Origin: Streptomyces sp. HSG2
GTDB taxonomy: Bacteria > Actinomycetota > Actinomycetes > Streptomycetales > Streptomycetaceae
DNA: 64,000 nucleotides
Assembly: GCF_016598575.1 (NCBI RefSeq)
Contig: NZ_CP066801.1
Span: 1,484,501 to 1,548,500, forward strand
Reading direction: 5' to 3'
The notes below the pieces were generated by a model. The model was not told the origin of the DNA. It worked only from the letters and a program-made list of their open reading frames with translations, and searched no databases. Made by a program: the position numbers and the translations under genes. Below are positions 1 to 8,737 of the stretch, one piece after another (position 1 is the first letter of the stretch; each line of letters opens with the position of its first letter).

Positions 1-1
1 C

Positions 2-202
2 CGCTTCGGCGACATCGAGGTGTACCCGCCGGTCGAGGACCCGACGGCCGAGGACCGGGTACGGGCGTCCGTCGCCGAGGCGATGCGCGGCGAGGAGGTC
101 GTCATCGGAGCCGACCTCGGCATCGCCGACGGCGCGTTCACCGTGTACGGCTGCGACCTGACCGAGGGCTACGTACGGCTGAACGCCGACTACTCGACCT
201 GA
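2..202 (+). CDS. ArgJ-family ornithine/glutamate acetyltransferase, C-terminal fragment
   Basis: Only the last 66 codons lie in the window; the reading frame is open from the left edge to a TGA at 200-202. The tail GADLGIAD...YGCDLTEGYV followed by a terminal NADYST is the characteristic ending of the ArgJ/OAT family, which moves the acetyl group from N-acetylornithine to glutamate in arginine biosynthesis. No other arginine genes are adjacent, so it could be a second OAT-type gene rather than the main argJ. The family call is inferred from the C-terminus alone; the autocatalytic cleavage site lies outside the window. Confidence 0.72.
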   Translation, partial: RFGDIEVYPPVEDPTAEDRVRASVAEAMRGEEVVIGADLGIADGAFTVYGCDLTEGYVRLNADYST

Positions 203-471
203 GCCCCGACCGGGCGCGGGCGCCCCACGTCGGCGCCTCGGGTGTCGGGGCGAGGGTCCGGACACCCGTCGCGACGGGTGGCGGGTGTCCGCGTCGCGGG
301 GCCGGGGCCGCGTACGGCAGATGCCGGGCCCTGAGTCGACCCGTCCGCCGCCCGGTCCACCACGGGGTGGGCACGAGGTCTCCAGGGCCTCCAGCCAGAG
401 GCATCAGTCGGGAAAGTGCGAGCAACCCCTTGATCGGTTGCGAGAGACGGGAAGCGGGCAAGGACGATCCG

Positions 472-861
472 ATGAGTGAAGACGCAGATGGTGTGGCCGA
501 GGCGATCGCGGGCGAGCTGAAGTTGATGAGCCCCCGCGTTCGGGCGTCCAGGGAACTTGCGGGACAGCTCCTCGATCCCGACTTCGTCGAAGTGGGTGCT
601 TCTGGCCGCCGGTGGGACCGGCAGACCATGCTGGCAGAGCTGCCGGACAAGCCCGGGGCGTCTGATGACGGCCCGATCTATCAGCCTGTCGGTATGGCTG
701 GGACAGTGCTGGCGCCTGGCGTCGTACATCTGACGTATGAGGCTGTCCTCGGCGAACGGCGGTCGCGGCATAGTTCGATCTGGCGGAAGTTGGATGAGGA
801 CTTCGGGTGGCGGATGTTCCACCACCAAGGCACCCTCGTTCCGGCCGATCAGAGCCAGTAG
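472..861 (+). CDS. DUF4440 / SnoaL-like (NTF2-fold) protein
   Basis: A 129-residue protein starting at ATG 472. A GTG-type start at 367 would only add an Arg/Pro-rich stretch that looks non-coding. The central part reads as a typical NTF2-fold DUF4440: two N-terminal helices, a segment LLDPDFVEVGASGRRWDR, and beta strands ending in WRMFHHQGT. Family members are small alpha+beta barrels, often of unknown substrate, some acting in steroid or polyketide chemistry. It stands alone, and the gap from position 203 holds no other gene. No catalytic residue can be assigned from sequence alone. Confidence 0.75.
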   Translation: MSEDADGVAEAIAGELKLMSPRVRASRELAGQLLDPDFVEVGASGRRWDRQTMLAELPDKPGASDDGPIYQPVGMAGTVLAPGVVHLTYEAVLGERRSRHSSIWRKLDEDFGWRMFHHQGTLVPADQSQ

Positions 862-955
862 TCATGATCGGCCGGCCACCTCTGCCGCGTAGGCGAAGAG
901 CCGTTCGGCACCGGGTTCACGGCGGGCAGCTGCCGCGGGCCGTCGCACCCGCGGG

Positions 956-2101
956 TCATCGTGGCGGCCGGCGCCGACCGGCGACGGTGGTCAGCCAGGC
1001 GGTGACACGGCTGATGTCGGCGGTGGTGACGATGCCCACCAGTCGACCGTTCTCCAGGACGAGCACCCGGCGCACGGAGCCCGCGTCCAACTCCGGCACC
1101 AGTCGGGTCAGCGGGTCGTCCGGACCGGCCATGGGCAGTTCGCGAGCCGGCACCATGACCCGCGTGACGGGTGTTCCCTCCCGGTCGGGCACCGGGACTG
1201 CGTCGGCGCCCCGCACCGTGAGCAGACCGACCGCGGCGTCGTCACGGTCGAGGACCGGGAACGCCGAGTGGCGGTAACGCAGTCCGGGGTCGGCGAGGAA
1301 CTCCGCCACCGACGCGGTGTCCCGCACGGTCGTCGGATCCGCCGTCATCGCGTCGCGCGCCGGGATGCCCGCGAGGAGTTCGCGCAGTCGCGCCTGACCT
1401 CCCTCGGCGCCGGCCATCGCGACGACGAACCAGCCGACGACCACGAGCCAGATGCCGCCGAAGGCGGAGCCGACGAGCACGAGGTAGAGCCCCACACCCA
1501 CCAGGGCCCACCCCAGGAAGCGCCCCGCCGACGTGGCCACGGCGGTGGCGCGCAGCGGACTGCCGGTCTTCCACCACACCAGCGCCCGCAGCAACCGGCC
1601 CCCGTCAAGCGGAGCGGCGGGAAGCGCGTTGAAGACCGCCAGCAGGATGTTGATCCCGGCCAGCCAGGCCAGGGCCTCCACCATCAGACCGCTGCCGGCG
1701 AGCGCCGCCGGCACGGCCGCGGCCAGCGCGAACAGCACCCCCAGGACCAGACTCACCAACGGCCCGACACCGGCGATCCGCAGCTCCGCTCCCGGCGTCC
1801 TCGCCTCGCTGCGCAGCCGGGCCAACCCGCCGAGCAACCACAGGGTGATGTCCTCCACGGCCACGCCGTTGCGACGCGCCACCAGGGCGTGACTCATCTC
1901 GTGGGCCAACAGGGAGACGAGGAAGACCGCGGCGGTGACCGCCGAGGCGAACCAGTACTGCCACATCGGTCGCCCCGGCACCGATTCGGGGAAGCCGCCC
2001 CGGGCGAGTCCCACCACGATCAAAGCGAAGATGACCAGGACACTCCAGTGGACGCCGACCCGTATCCCGGCCACCCGACCGAGAGAAAAGGTGGCTCGCA
2101 C
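956..2101 (-). CDS. M50 site-2 protease family membrane metalloprotease with C-terminal CBS pair
   Basis: A 381-residue protein. The frame stays open further upstream, but GTG at 2101 is preceded by GGAGG with an 8-base gap and begins a typical S2P N-terminus, so I place the start there. The zinc ligands are the HEMSH motif at residues 67-71 and Asp166 in NALPAAPLDGG. Several hydrophobic segments cover residues 20-230, and two CBS repeats fill roughly residues 245-375. The family cleaves membrane substrates; CBS domains usually bind adenine nucleotides. It heads a cluster of small envelope proteins, suggesting an envelope stress role, which is inference. Confidence 0.9.
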   Translation of the reverse strand: MRATFSLGRVAGIRVGVHWSVLVIFALIVVGLARGGFPESVPGRPMWQYWFASAVTAAVFLVSLLAHEMSHALVARRNGVAVEDITLWLLGGLARLRSEARTPGAELRIAGVGPLVSLVLGVLFALAAAVPAALAGSGLMVEALAWLAGINILLAVFNALPAAPLDGGRLLRALVWWKTGSPLRATAVATSAGRFLGWALVGVGLYLVLVGSAFGGIWLVVVGWFVVAMAGAEGGQARLRELLAGIPARDAMTADPTTVRDTASVAEFLADPGLRYRHSAFPVLDRDDAAVGLLTVRGADAVPVPDREGTPVTRVMVPARELPMAGPDDPLTRLVPELDAGSVRRVLVLENGRLVGIVTTADISRVTAWLTTVAGRRRPPR

Positions 2102-2265
2102 GTCAGTCGCCTCCGTTCCCGCCGAGGTCTCCGGGATCCGCCCGGTCGAGGGCACGCGTTCGTGTCCGCCCGGTCCGGCGTCTCGCGCCCCCGCGCCACC
2201 TCCGCGCCGTGATCGCGTTCCCGCGCAGGCGCCGCCTGGCGCAGGCGCGCCGGTCCGACCCAGCG

Positions 2266-2580
2266 TCAGCGATCCCCGCCGACCTCCGGCTCCGGCGGGG
2301 CCGGAGGTGCCGGCGGAGCCGGAGGCGCCGTCGTCCTGGACCGCAGCAGCCTGCGGACCCTTCGGTGGTATCGCACCCCCGCGACCAGCAACGCCAACCC
2401 GAGACAGAAGATCAACGCCAACGCCACACCGGAGAGGAAGATCCCGGGAGCGCTCAGGGTCACGATCCGGTTCCCGAAGATCTCCACGGCGAACTCCGGC
2501 CCACCGGAGAAGTTCTCCACGACCACCAAGGCCGCGAAGGCGCCCGCGGCCAGTACCAGCACGAGCCCCAACACGATCAC
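2266..2580 (-). CDS. Small two-helix membrane protein, LapA/DUF1049-like
   Basis: About 104 residues with two hydrophobic helices: one at the N-terminus and one around residues 50-75, followed by a basic stretch and a Pro/Ala-rich tail. Two GTG starts are possible; the one at 2589 sits directly on the GGAGG sequence, whereas GTG 2580 has GGAGG about 8 bases upstream, so 2580 is preferred. The pattern (helix, short loop with F-G-N-R-I-V, helix, basic tail) resembles LapA-domain proteins, but similarity is topological and not proven. It lies upstream of the M50 protease on the same strand and may be co-transcribed. Confidence 0.62.
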   Translation of the reverse strand: MIVLGLVLVLAAGAFAALVVVENFSGGPEFAVEIFGNRIVTLSAPGIFLSGVALALIFCLGLALLVAGVRYHRRVRRLLRSRTTAPPAPPAPPAPPEPEVGGDR

Positions 2581-2801
2581 TGTTCTCACCTCCGCGCCCG
2601 GAAAACACCTCCGTGTCCGGACTTTCCCGACCGACTACCCGCAGCGGGCGAGGCGACACCGGCACCGCTCCGACGAGGCGGGAGCCTCCCCGCCCGGCGC
2701 GGGTCCGACGGTCGGCGACGTCTGCGGTCGACACCCGGGCGAACCCGGGTGGATGCTGGAAGCGCGGGGACGTGGAGACGAGCGCGCGGAGAGGCGTCGA
2801 G

Positions 2802-2954
2802 ATGGAATGGTGGATATGGCTCATCATCGCTCTGGCGATCCTCGCCGCGGCCATCGCGGCGACGGTCGCCCTCCAGACGCGTCGCAGGGCCGGGGGTGTC
2901 ATCGCACGCGGCAGCCCGCCCCGACCACCGGGGAGCGGCGGCGGGGACGGCTGA
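2802..2954 (+). CDS. Small single-pass membrane protein (50 aa)
   Basis: Begins at ATG 2802 with GGAGAGG 7 bases upstream, a good ribosome binding site. The protein opens with EWWIWLIIALAILAAA, one transmembrane helix, followed by a basic QTRRRAGG and a Gly/Pro tail. It precedes the two PRC-barrel genes on the same strand with a gap of 85 bases. Function is unknown. The clean start signal, the strong N-terminal helix and the position support a real small gene. Confidence 0.6.
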   Translation: MEWWIWLIIALAILAAAIAATVALQTRRRAGGVIARGSPPRPPGSGGGDG

Positions 2955-3039
2955 TCCCGGCCCCCGCGCCGGCCGCGCCGGCCGCCTCGTCACCGCCTCG
3001 CCGCTCCGGACGGGGCGCCCAGAGCGAAGGAAGGGCCCG

Positions 3040-3597
3040 ATGACCGAGTACATGCGAGCGGGCGCCATCTCCAAGCAGCCCGTCGTCACTCTCGCCGGCG
3101 AGGACGTCGCCCAGGTCAAGGACATCGTCTTCGACGCCGCCACCGGTGGCATCCGGTGCTTCACGCTCTCCGGACGCGGCCTGTTGGCGGGGCCGCTCCA
3201 CCGCGCGCTGCTCTGGCGGAACGTGCACGCCCTCGGCCCGGACGCGGTGGTGGTACGCGACGCGAGCGTGCTGGAGGACGACGACACCGCCGCCGACCCG
3301 GCGCCGGCCGAGCAGTCCGGTGGCGACGTGCTCGGTGTCACGATCACCACCCGGGGTGGCACCCGCCTGGGAAAGGTCACCGACGCCGTCGTGGCCCTCG
3401 GCAGGATCCCGGTGGTCGCCGGCTACGAGGCGGAGACCACCGACGGCAGGCGAGTCCTGCTCCCGGTCGCCGGTCCTGTGACCGTCTCCGGCGAGAGAGT
3501 CCTCGTACCGGACGTGACCGCCGAGCACAGCGCGGGTGATCTGGAGGGCTTCGACGCCGCCCGGGAGCGACTGCGCGCAGCCCAGCGGGAGGAGTGA
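3040..3597 (+). CDS. PRC-barrel domain protein
   Basis: A 185-residue soluble protein with two PRC-barrel-like halves. The first (about 8-80) holds the pattern VAQVKDIVFDAATGGIRCF, and the second (about 100-165) has LGVTITTRGGTRLGKVTD. PRC barrels occur in photosynthetic reaction centre subunit H and in RNA-processing protein RimM, where they mediate protein interaction. The stop codon overlaps the ribosome binding region of the next gene, which carries the same domain, so the two are probably translated together. Exact role unknown. Confidence 0.78.
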   Translation: MTEYMRAGAISKQPVVTLAGEDVAQVKDIVFDAATGGIRCFTLSGRGLLAGPLHRALLWRNVHALGPDAVVVRDASVLEDDDTAADPAPAEQSGGDVLGVTITTRGGTRLGKVTDAVVALGRIPVVAGYEAETTDGRRVLLPVAGPVTVSGERVLVPDVTAEHSAGDLEGFDAARERLRAAQREE

Positions 3598-3599
3598 CC

Positions 3600-4037
3600 A
3601 TGCTGTTCAGCGAGGCCCACGGTCGGGCCGTCATGGATCTCGGCACGGCCGAGACGGTGGGCACCGTCTCGGCGTGCACGGTGACGCCGTCGCCCGCCCG
3701 TGTCGCCGGATTCCGCCTGAAGACCCGTGGGCGCGGTCACCACACGCTGGAGTGGGAGGACATCGAGTCGTTCGGCTCCGACGAGGTGGCCGTCGACGGC
3801 CCCGCGCGGATCCGCGACGAGAAGGGCATCGAACCGGACCGCCCCTCGCACGCGGTCCACGACCCGCTCGGAAAGCCGGTCCTGACCGAGAGCGGGGCCA
3901 GGCACGGCACCGTCGTCGACGTCGAGTTCGACGAGAAGTCGGGCCGGGTCGGCCACCTGCTGACGGCCGAGGGCCAAATCTCCGGCGAGGAACTGCTGGG
4001 CGTCGGCTCCTACGCCGTCGTGGTCGCCGACCGGTGA
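3600..4037 (+). CDS. PRC-barrel domain protein, second copy
   Basis: A 145-residue protein starting at ATG 3600, 2 bases after the stop codon of the preceding PRC gene. GGGAGGAG overlapping that stop codon is the ribosome binding site. It carries a first PRC-like half around residues 10-70 and a second with GTVVDVEFDEKSGRVGHLL near residues 100-120, the usual glycine turn and acidic strand of the fold. Tandem PRC proteins beside a membrane protease suggest partners in one envelope-associated process, which is inference. Confidence 0.76.
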   Translation: MLFSEAHGRAVMDLGTAETVGTVSACTVTPSPARVAGFRLKTRGRGHHTLEWEDIESFGSDEVAVDGPARIRDEKGIEPDRPSHAVHDPLGKPVLTESGARHGTVVDVEFDEKSGRVGHLLTAEGQISGEELLGVGSYAVVVADR

Positions 4038-4207
4038 GGTCCGACCGACGGCGCGGGTGCCCGTTGGCCCGCTCGGAGTAAGCGAAGCGCGCCGATCCAC
4101 CGATCGGCCTCAAGACGGCCGCCAGTGGATGCCTGCGGCCCGGTGACGAGTCAAGGTCGTTCCATCAGATCTCTTTCTCGGCATCCAGGCACGTAGGAGT
4201 GTGGCCA

Positions 4208-6820
4208 GTGAGCGGTGGAGGTCAAGGACGCACAGTGTTGGGCCCGTTGGCGCGATCCGGCGGACTCAGAGCGGTCGTGTTGGCCTCTCTGGCGCTGGCC
4301 GTGACGGCGGGCGTGGCAAACCCGGCCCTCGCGACGACACGGCAGGCGACGCATCACGAAGCCCCGGCGGGCCCTCGTGGCGGCGACCCCGAGTGCGTCG
4401 AGCAGCGAAATCGGAAGGCTCCCACGGCCCACACCGCGCCCTCGGGAGGCCGCGACCGGGACAAGCACCGCTGCCAGGGCGCCACGGGCCCGACCGGTCC
4501 TACCGGCCCCACAGGACCTCAAGGACCCACAGGAGCCACCGGGCCAGCAGGCGCAGACGGACCCACCGGACCCGAAGGACCCACCGGAGCCGACGGACCC
4601 ACCGGACCCACAGGCGCAGACGGCGCCACCGGACCGGAAGGACCTCAAGGACCCACCGGAGCCGACGGAGCCACCGGACCCCAAGGACCCACCGGACCCA
4701 CAGGAGCCGACGGCGCAGACGGACCCACCGGACCCGAAGGACCCACCGGAGCCGACGGACCCACCGGACCCACAGGCGCAGACGGCGCCACCGGACCGGA
4801 AGGACCTCAAGGACCCACCGGAGCCGACGGAGCCACCGGACCCCAAGGACCCACCGGACCCACAGGAGCCGACGGCGCAGACGGACCCACCGGACCCGAA
4901 GGACCCACCGGAGCCGACGGACCCACCGGACCCACAGGCGCAGACGGCGCCACCGGACCGGAAGGACCTCAAGGACCCACCGGAGCCGACGGAGCCACCG
5001 GACCCCAAGGACCCACCGGACCCACAGGAGCCGACGGCGCAGACGGACCCACCGGACCCGAAGGACCCACCGGAGCCGACGGACCCACCGGACCCACAGG
5101 CGCAGACGGCGCCACCGGACCGGAAGGACCTCAGGGACCCACCGGAGCCGACGGAGCCACCGGACCCCAAGGACCCACCGGACCCACAGGAGCCGACGGC
5201 GCAGACGGACCCACCGGGCCAACCGGGCCAGCAGGCGCAGACGGCGCCACCGGACCAACCGGACTCCAAGGACCCACAGGAGCCGACGGACCCACCGGAC
5301 CCCAAGGACCCACCGGACCCACAGGAGCCGACGGCGCAGACGGACCCACCGGGCCAACCGGGCCAGCAGGCGCAGACGGACCCACCGGACCCGAAGGACC
5401 CCAAGGACCCACCGGCGCAGACGGCGCAGACGGACCCACCGGACCAACCGGACTCCAAGGACCCACAGGAGCCGACGGACCCACCGGACCCGAAGGACCT
5501 CAAGGACCCACCGGAGCCGACGGACCCACCGGACCCCAAGGACCTCAAGGACCCACCGGAGCCGACGGACCCACCGGACCCACAGGCGCAGACGGCGCCA
5601 CCGGACCCGAAGGACCCCAAGGACCCACAGGAGCCGACGGACCCACCGGACCCACAGGCGCAGACGGCGCCACCGGACCAACCGGACCCACAGGCGCAGA
5701 CGGCGCCACCGGACCAACCGGACCCACAGGCGCAGACGGACCCACCGGACCCGAAGGACCCCAAGGACCCACCGGAGCCGACGGACCCACCGGACCAACC
5801 GGACCCACAGGCGCAGACGGACCCACCGGACCCGAAGGACCCCAAGGACCCACCGGAGCCGACGGACCCACCGGACCAACCGGACCCACAGGCGCAGACG
5901 GACCCACCGGACCCGAAGGACCCCAAGGACCCACCGGAGCCGACGGACCCACCGGACCAACCGGACCCACAGGCGCAGACGGACCCACCGGACCCGAAGG
6001 ACCCCAAGGACCCACAGGCGCAGACGGCGCAGACGGACCCACCGGGCCAACCGGACCCACAGGCGCAGACGGACCCACCGGGCCAACCGGACCCACCGGA
6101 GCCGACGGACCCACCGGACCCGAAGGACCCCAAGGACCCACCGGAGCCGACGGACCCACCGGACCCACAGGCGCAGACGGCGCCACCGGACCAACCGGAC
6201 CCACAGGCGCAGACGGACCCACCGGACCCGAAGGACCCCAAGGACCCACCGGAGCCGACGGACCCACCGGGCCAACCGGACCCACCGGAGCCGACGGACC
6301 CACCGGACCCGAAGGACCCCAAGGACCCACCGGAGCCGACGGACCCACCGGACCCCAAGGACCCACCGGACCCACGGGACCCGGCGGTCAGTGCTCCGAT
6401 TTCGACACTGTCGTGTCCGGTGGCGCGCAGTACAGCGCGGTGGTCACGAACGGTGTCACCTCCGTGGGCCGGCAGGACCTCACGCCCCTGGGCCCGTACG
6501 CCTGGGTGGACCTCAGCGGCAACATCGACTATCCAGGGGAGTCCGCCTGCAGCGTCGGCATCTCCAGTCGAAACAATGACCTCCTGGTGCAGGTTCTGAC
6601 GTCCGACGGCGAGGTATGGCAGACGCTGTGCACCACTCCGGGCGCGCTTCTCCTGTGCGTGGCCCCCTGGGTGCAGCAGACGACGCCCCCGTCGCTGCTC
6701 GTGTCCCCGGAGGAGGTCAACGACCCGACCCGGATCGGCGAACCGTTGCGGCGGGCGGGCTTCGGGGCCGCCGCGGTCCGGGCGGAGAAGGCGACCTCGC
6801 ATCGGGTGTCGCGCGCCTGA
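4208..6820 (+). CDS. Secreted collagen-like protein with about 211 Gly-X-Y triplets
   Basis: An 870-residue protein. GTG 4208 is chosen because AGGAG lies 8 bases upstream; GTG 4199 would overlap that site. The N-terminus is a signal peptide with a hydrophobic core and likely cleavage after NPALA. Residues about 91-724 are an unbroken Gly-X-Y run, dominated by [12 protein letters not shown] and GAT triplets (1,899 bases, exactly 211 triplets, before a closing GPGGQ). A 144-residue C-terminal domain starts at CSDFDTVV and may act as a trimerisation head. No LPxTG anchor is seen, so it is probably secreted. Glycine is written almost only as GGA, unlike the surrounding genes. Function unknown; collagen triple-helix assembly is inferred from the repeat. 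Confidence 0.88.
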   Translation: MSGGGQGRTVLGPLARSGGLRAVVLASLALAVTAGVANPALATTRQATHHEAPAGPRGGDPECVEQRNRKAPTAHTAPSGGRDRDKHRCQGATGPTGPTGPTGPQGPTGATGPAGADGPTGPEGPTGADGPTGPTGADGATGPEGPQGPTGADGATGPQGPTGPTGADGADGPTGPEGPTGADGPTGPTGADGATGPEGPQGPTGADGATGPQGPTGPTGADGADGPTGPEGPTGADGPTGPTGADGATGPEGPQGPTGADGATGPQGPTGPTGADGADGPTGPEGPTGADGPTGPTGADGATGPEGPQGPTGADGATGPQGPTGPTGADGADGPTGPTGPAGADGATGPTGLQGPTGADGPTGPQGPTGPTGADGADGPTGPTGPAGADGPTGPEGPQGPTGADGADGPTGPTGLQGPTGADGPTGPEGPQGPTGADGPTGPQGPQGPTGADGPTGPTGADGATGPEGPQGPTGADGPTGPTGADGATGPTGPTGADGATGPTGPTGADGPTGPEGPQGPTGADGPTGPTGPTGADGPTGPEGPQGPTGADGPTGPTGPTGADGPTGPEGPQGPTGADGPTGPTGPTGADGPTGPEGPQGPTGADGADGPTGPTGPTGADGPTGPTGPTGADGPTGPEGPQGPTGADGPTGPTGADGATGPTGPTGADGPTGPEGPQGPTGADGPTGPTGPTGADGPTGPEGPQGPTGADGPTGPQGPTGPTGPGGQCSDFDTVVSGGAQYSAVVTNGVTSVGRQDLTPLGPYAWVDLSGNIDYPGESACSVGISSRNNDLLVQVLTSDGEVWQTLCTTPGALLLCVAPWVQQTTPPSLLVSPEEVNDPTRIGEPLRRAGFGAAAVRAEKATSHRVSRA
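4553..5214 (+). repeat. 162-bp tandem repeat, about four copies, in the collagen-like gene
   Basis: A marker string (cacaggagccgacggcgc) recurs at 4699, 4861, 5023 and 5185, exactly 162 bases apart, so the unit is 54 residues or 18 Gly-X-Y triplets. The copies are nearly identical at DNA level; one visible change is cctcaagg to cctcaggg near 5129. The first copy lacks one GAD triplet. Such identity implies recent duplication or ongoing homogenisation, so length may vary between strains. Confidence 0.9.
5725..6017 (+). repeat. 81-bp tandem repeat, four copies, in the collagen-like gene
   Basis: The string cacaggcgcagacgg followed by acccaccgg recurs at 5725, 5806, 5887 and 5968, a period of 81 bases (27 residues, nine triplets: [27 protein letters not shown]). 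This is a second, separate expansion inside the same gene. Confidence 0.9.
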
Positions 6821-6833
6821 CGGGCGCGAGTTC

Positions 6834-6868
6834 CGCCGGTGCCCGGTCCTCCCGACCGGGCACCGGCG
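6834..6868 (+). terminator. Rho-independent-type terminator after the collagen-like gene
   Basis: A perfect 15-bp inverted repeat (cgccggtgcccggtc) with a 5-base loop starts 13 bases after the stop codon. As is common in Streptomyces there is no long T tract. Confidence 0.8.
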
Positions 6869-7086
6869 TGTGCGAACGCTCCCGGGAGGGGTGGCGCGAC
6901 CTCGCCCCAGATCCCCTCGCCCCGCGTCCCGTCCGCCGTAGGACCAGGCCCGGGCCCCGGGCTCCTCGGCGTCCCTGGCCCTCGGGTGGAGGGGATTCGG
7001 CGAGGAAATCGCCCGAACATTGATCGATTCGCCGTCCGCGTCCGTATCCCCCGGGAGGAACCGCACCGTCGCCCAGGGAGTGCCCC

Positions 7087-7905
7087 ATGACCGTGTCCCG
7101 CCAAAGGATCGGCGTGCTGGTCCTGTTCGGCGTGTTGAGCCTGACCCTCACCGCACTGGCCTTCCCGGCCATGGTGGGCCTGGAGGACAAGCCCGACGAG
7201 CAGAACAGAGTGGTCGCCGCCACCGAGTGGGGCCCCCTGACCGAGGCCGACCGGGACTTCGTGGTCAAGGTGCGCTCGGCCGGGCTGTGGGAGTACCCGC
7301 TGGGCGAACTGGTCATGGAGCGCGGCACCTCCCCGGAGATGAAGGAGGCCGGCGAGCACCTGGTCGTGGGCCACGCCGGGCTGGACGCGGCCTGCCGGGA
7401 CATCGCGCCGAAGCTGGGCATCACGCTGCCCAACGTTGCCAGCCCGCAGCAGGTCGAGTTCGTGGAAACAGTGGACTCCAAGAACGGCGAGGACTTCGAC
7501 GTCGCCGCCGTCACCATCATGCGCGTGACCCACGGGCAGATCTTCCCGGCCATCGCCGACATCCGCGCCAGCACCAAGAACACCCTGGTGCGCCAGCTCG
7601 CCGACCTGGCCAACGACACGGTACTCGACCACATCACCGTGCTGGAGAACACCGACCTGGTCGACTACGACGAGGTGTCCTTCATGCAGACCGCCCCGGC
7701 GAAGAACCGCCAGGACTTCGTGACCCCCCCGCCCCCCGGGCCCGGAGAACCGACCGTGGTGCTCACCCCGCGCCCGGACCTGGACGTGAACACCGGAGGT
7801 CCGACGCCGCCGCTGCCTTCGGCCACCTCCTCCCCTCCGCCCTCGGGGGCGGACGTCGAGGCCACGCCGTCGGCGACGCCTCCGGCCGACGGCGGCAACG
7901 GCTGA
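7087..7905 (+). CDS. DUF4142 domain protein, membrane-anchored or exported
   Basis: A 272-residue protein starting at ATG 7087 with AGGGAG 6 bases upstream. It has an N-terminal hydrophobic segment (residues about 8-30), then a four-helix DUF4142 domain (about 50-200) with LTEADRDFVVKVRSAGLWE and spaced His residues in helices. A long Pro/Ser/Thr tail closes the protein. DUF4142 proteins are ferritin-like helical bundles of the bacterial envelope with no settled reaction. It is flanked by a collagen-like gene and an oxidoreductase, with no clear operon. Confidence 0.8.
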   Translation: MTVSRQRIGVLVLFGVLSLTLTALAFPAMVGLEDKPDEQNRVVAATEWGPLTEADRDFVVKVRSAGLWEYPLGELVMERGTSPEMKEAGEHLVVGHAGLDAACRDIAPKLGITLPNVASPQQVEFVETVDSKNGEDFDVAAVTIMRVTHGQIFPAIADIRASTKNTLVRQLADLANDTVLDHITVLENTDLVDYDEVSFMQTAPAKNRQDFVTPPPPGPGEPTVVLTPRPDLDVNTGGPTPPLPSATSSPPPSGADVEATPSATPPADGGNG

Positions 7906-8098
7906 TCACGGCGTCGTCGCCCGGCGCGCGCTCCGGCACACGCCATGGTCACGGGCGCACACCGGAGCACTCGCACCCCTTCCGGGCGCCTTCGCCTCCG
8001 TAGCCCGGCCGCGGGACGCGAAAGAGACCGGCGCCCACTCCCGCGGGCCTGTCGGCCGTGCGAGGGTGGGCCCCAGGGACCCCGACCGGGAGGCGACC

Positions 8099-8608
8099 AT
8101 GGCGCGAACCGAGACCGACCGGCGCCGCCCCCCTCTCCCCACCGGCCTCAGGCGTCTCGCGGTGCGCCTGCCGATCCTCCTCTTCCGCGCCGGCCTGGGG
8201 CCTCTGCTCGGCCGGCGCGTGCTGCTGCTGCACCACACCGGCCGGGCCAGCGGCCTGCACCGACGCGTGGTCCTGGAAGTGGTCGCCTACGACCCCGCCG
8301 GGCCCGAGTGGATCGTCGCCTCCGGCTTCGGCCCCCGGGCGGACTGGTACCGCAACCTCAAGGCGTGCCCGAAGACGGTGCTCCAGTTCGGTGACCGGCA
8401 TCACGCGGTGACCGCGCGCTTCCTGGGCTCCGAGGCGGGTGCCGACATCATGGCCGCCTACGCGCGCCGGCATCCCAGGACGGCGCGCCGCCTCTGCTCC
8501 TTCATGGGGTTCGACACGGACGGCGGTGCCCCCTCGTTCCGGGCCGCGGGGCGAGCCGTGCCCTTCGTACGGCTCGCCGCCTCGCCGAAGGGCGGCGGAC
8601 GCCCCTGA
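8099..8608 (+). CDS. Deazaflavin (F420)-dependent nitroreductase-family protein
   Basis: A 169-residue protein. ATG 8099 has GGGAGG 6 bases upstream and is preferred over GTG 8066. The motifs HHTGRASGLHR, WIVASGFGPRADWYRNL and a closing helix match the DUF385/Ddn family, split-barrel proteins that bind F420 and reduce diverse substrates. The sequence shows the family fold residues but does not identify a substrate. It stands alone just before ku. Confidence 0.83.
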   Translation: MARTETDRRRPPLPTGLRRLAVRLPILLFRAGLGPLLGRRVLLLHHTGRASGLHRRVVLEVVAYDPAGPEWIVASGFGPRADWYRNLKACPKTVLQFGDRHHAVTARFLGSEAGADIMAAYARRHPRTARRLCSFMGFDTDGGAPSFRAAGRAVPFVRLAASPKGGGRP

Positions 8609-8737
8609 GCGCGTCACGGCGCTCCCCCGCACCCGAATCCCGCCGCGCCCCGCCCCACCGCCCATCGAGCCCGTACCCATCCCGGGATGCGATCAGCCCG
8701 GGGTGGGGGTGACATGGGGACACAGGAGGTGGAGGTC

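Noticed and set aside
956..2902. Extension of the M50 protease upstream to 2902.
   Set aside because: The upstream part is Gly/Arg-rich without helix or domain and would overlap other genes; GTG 2101 has a well-placed GGAGG.
4553..6017. Regular direct repeats that might suggest a CRISPR array.
   Set aside because: The repeats are contiguous, multiples of 9 bases, and fully inside a coding frame; there are no unique spacers and no cas genes.
4151..7066. Very long antisense open frames opposite the collagen-like gene (up to about 970 codons), rich in Gly-Ser and Cys or in Arg.
   Set aside because: They result from the 9-bp periodic repeat lacking stop codons in many frames. No ribosome binding site, and the sense frame has signal peptide, regular Gly-X-Y register and a folded C-terminal domain.
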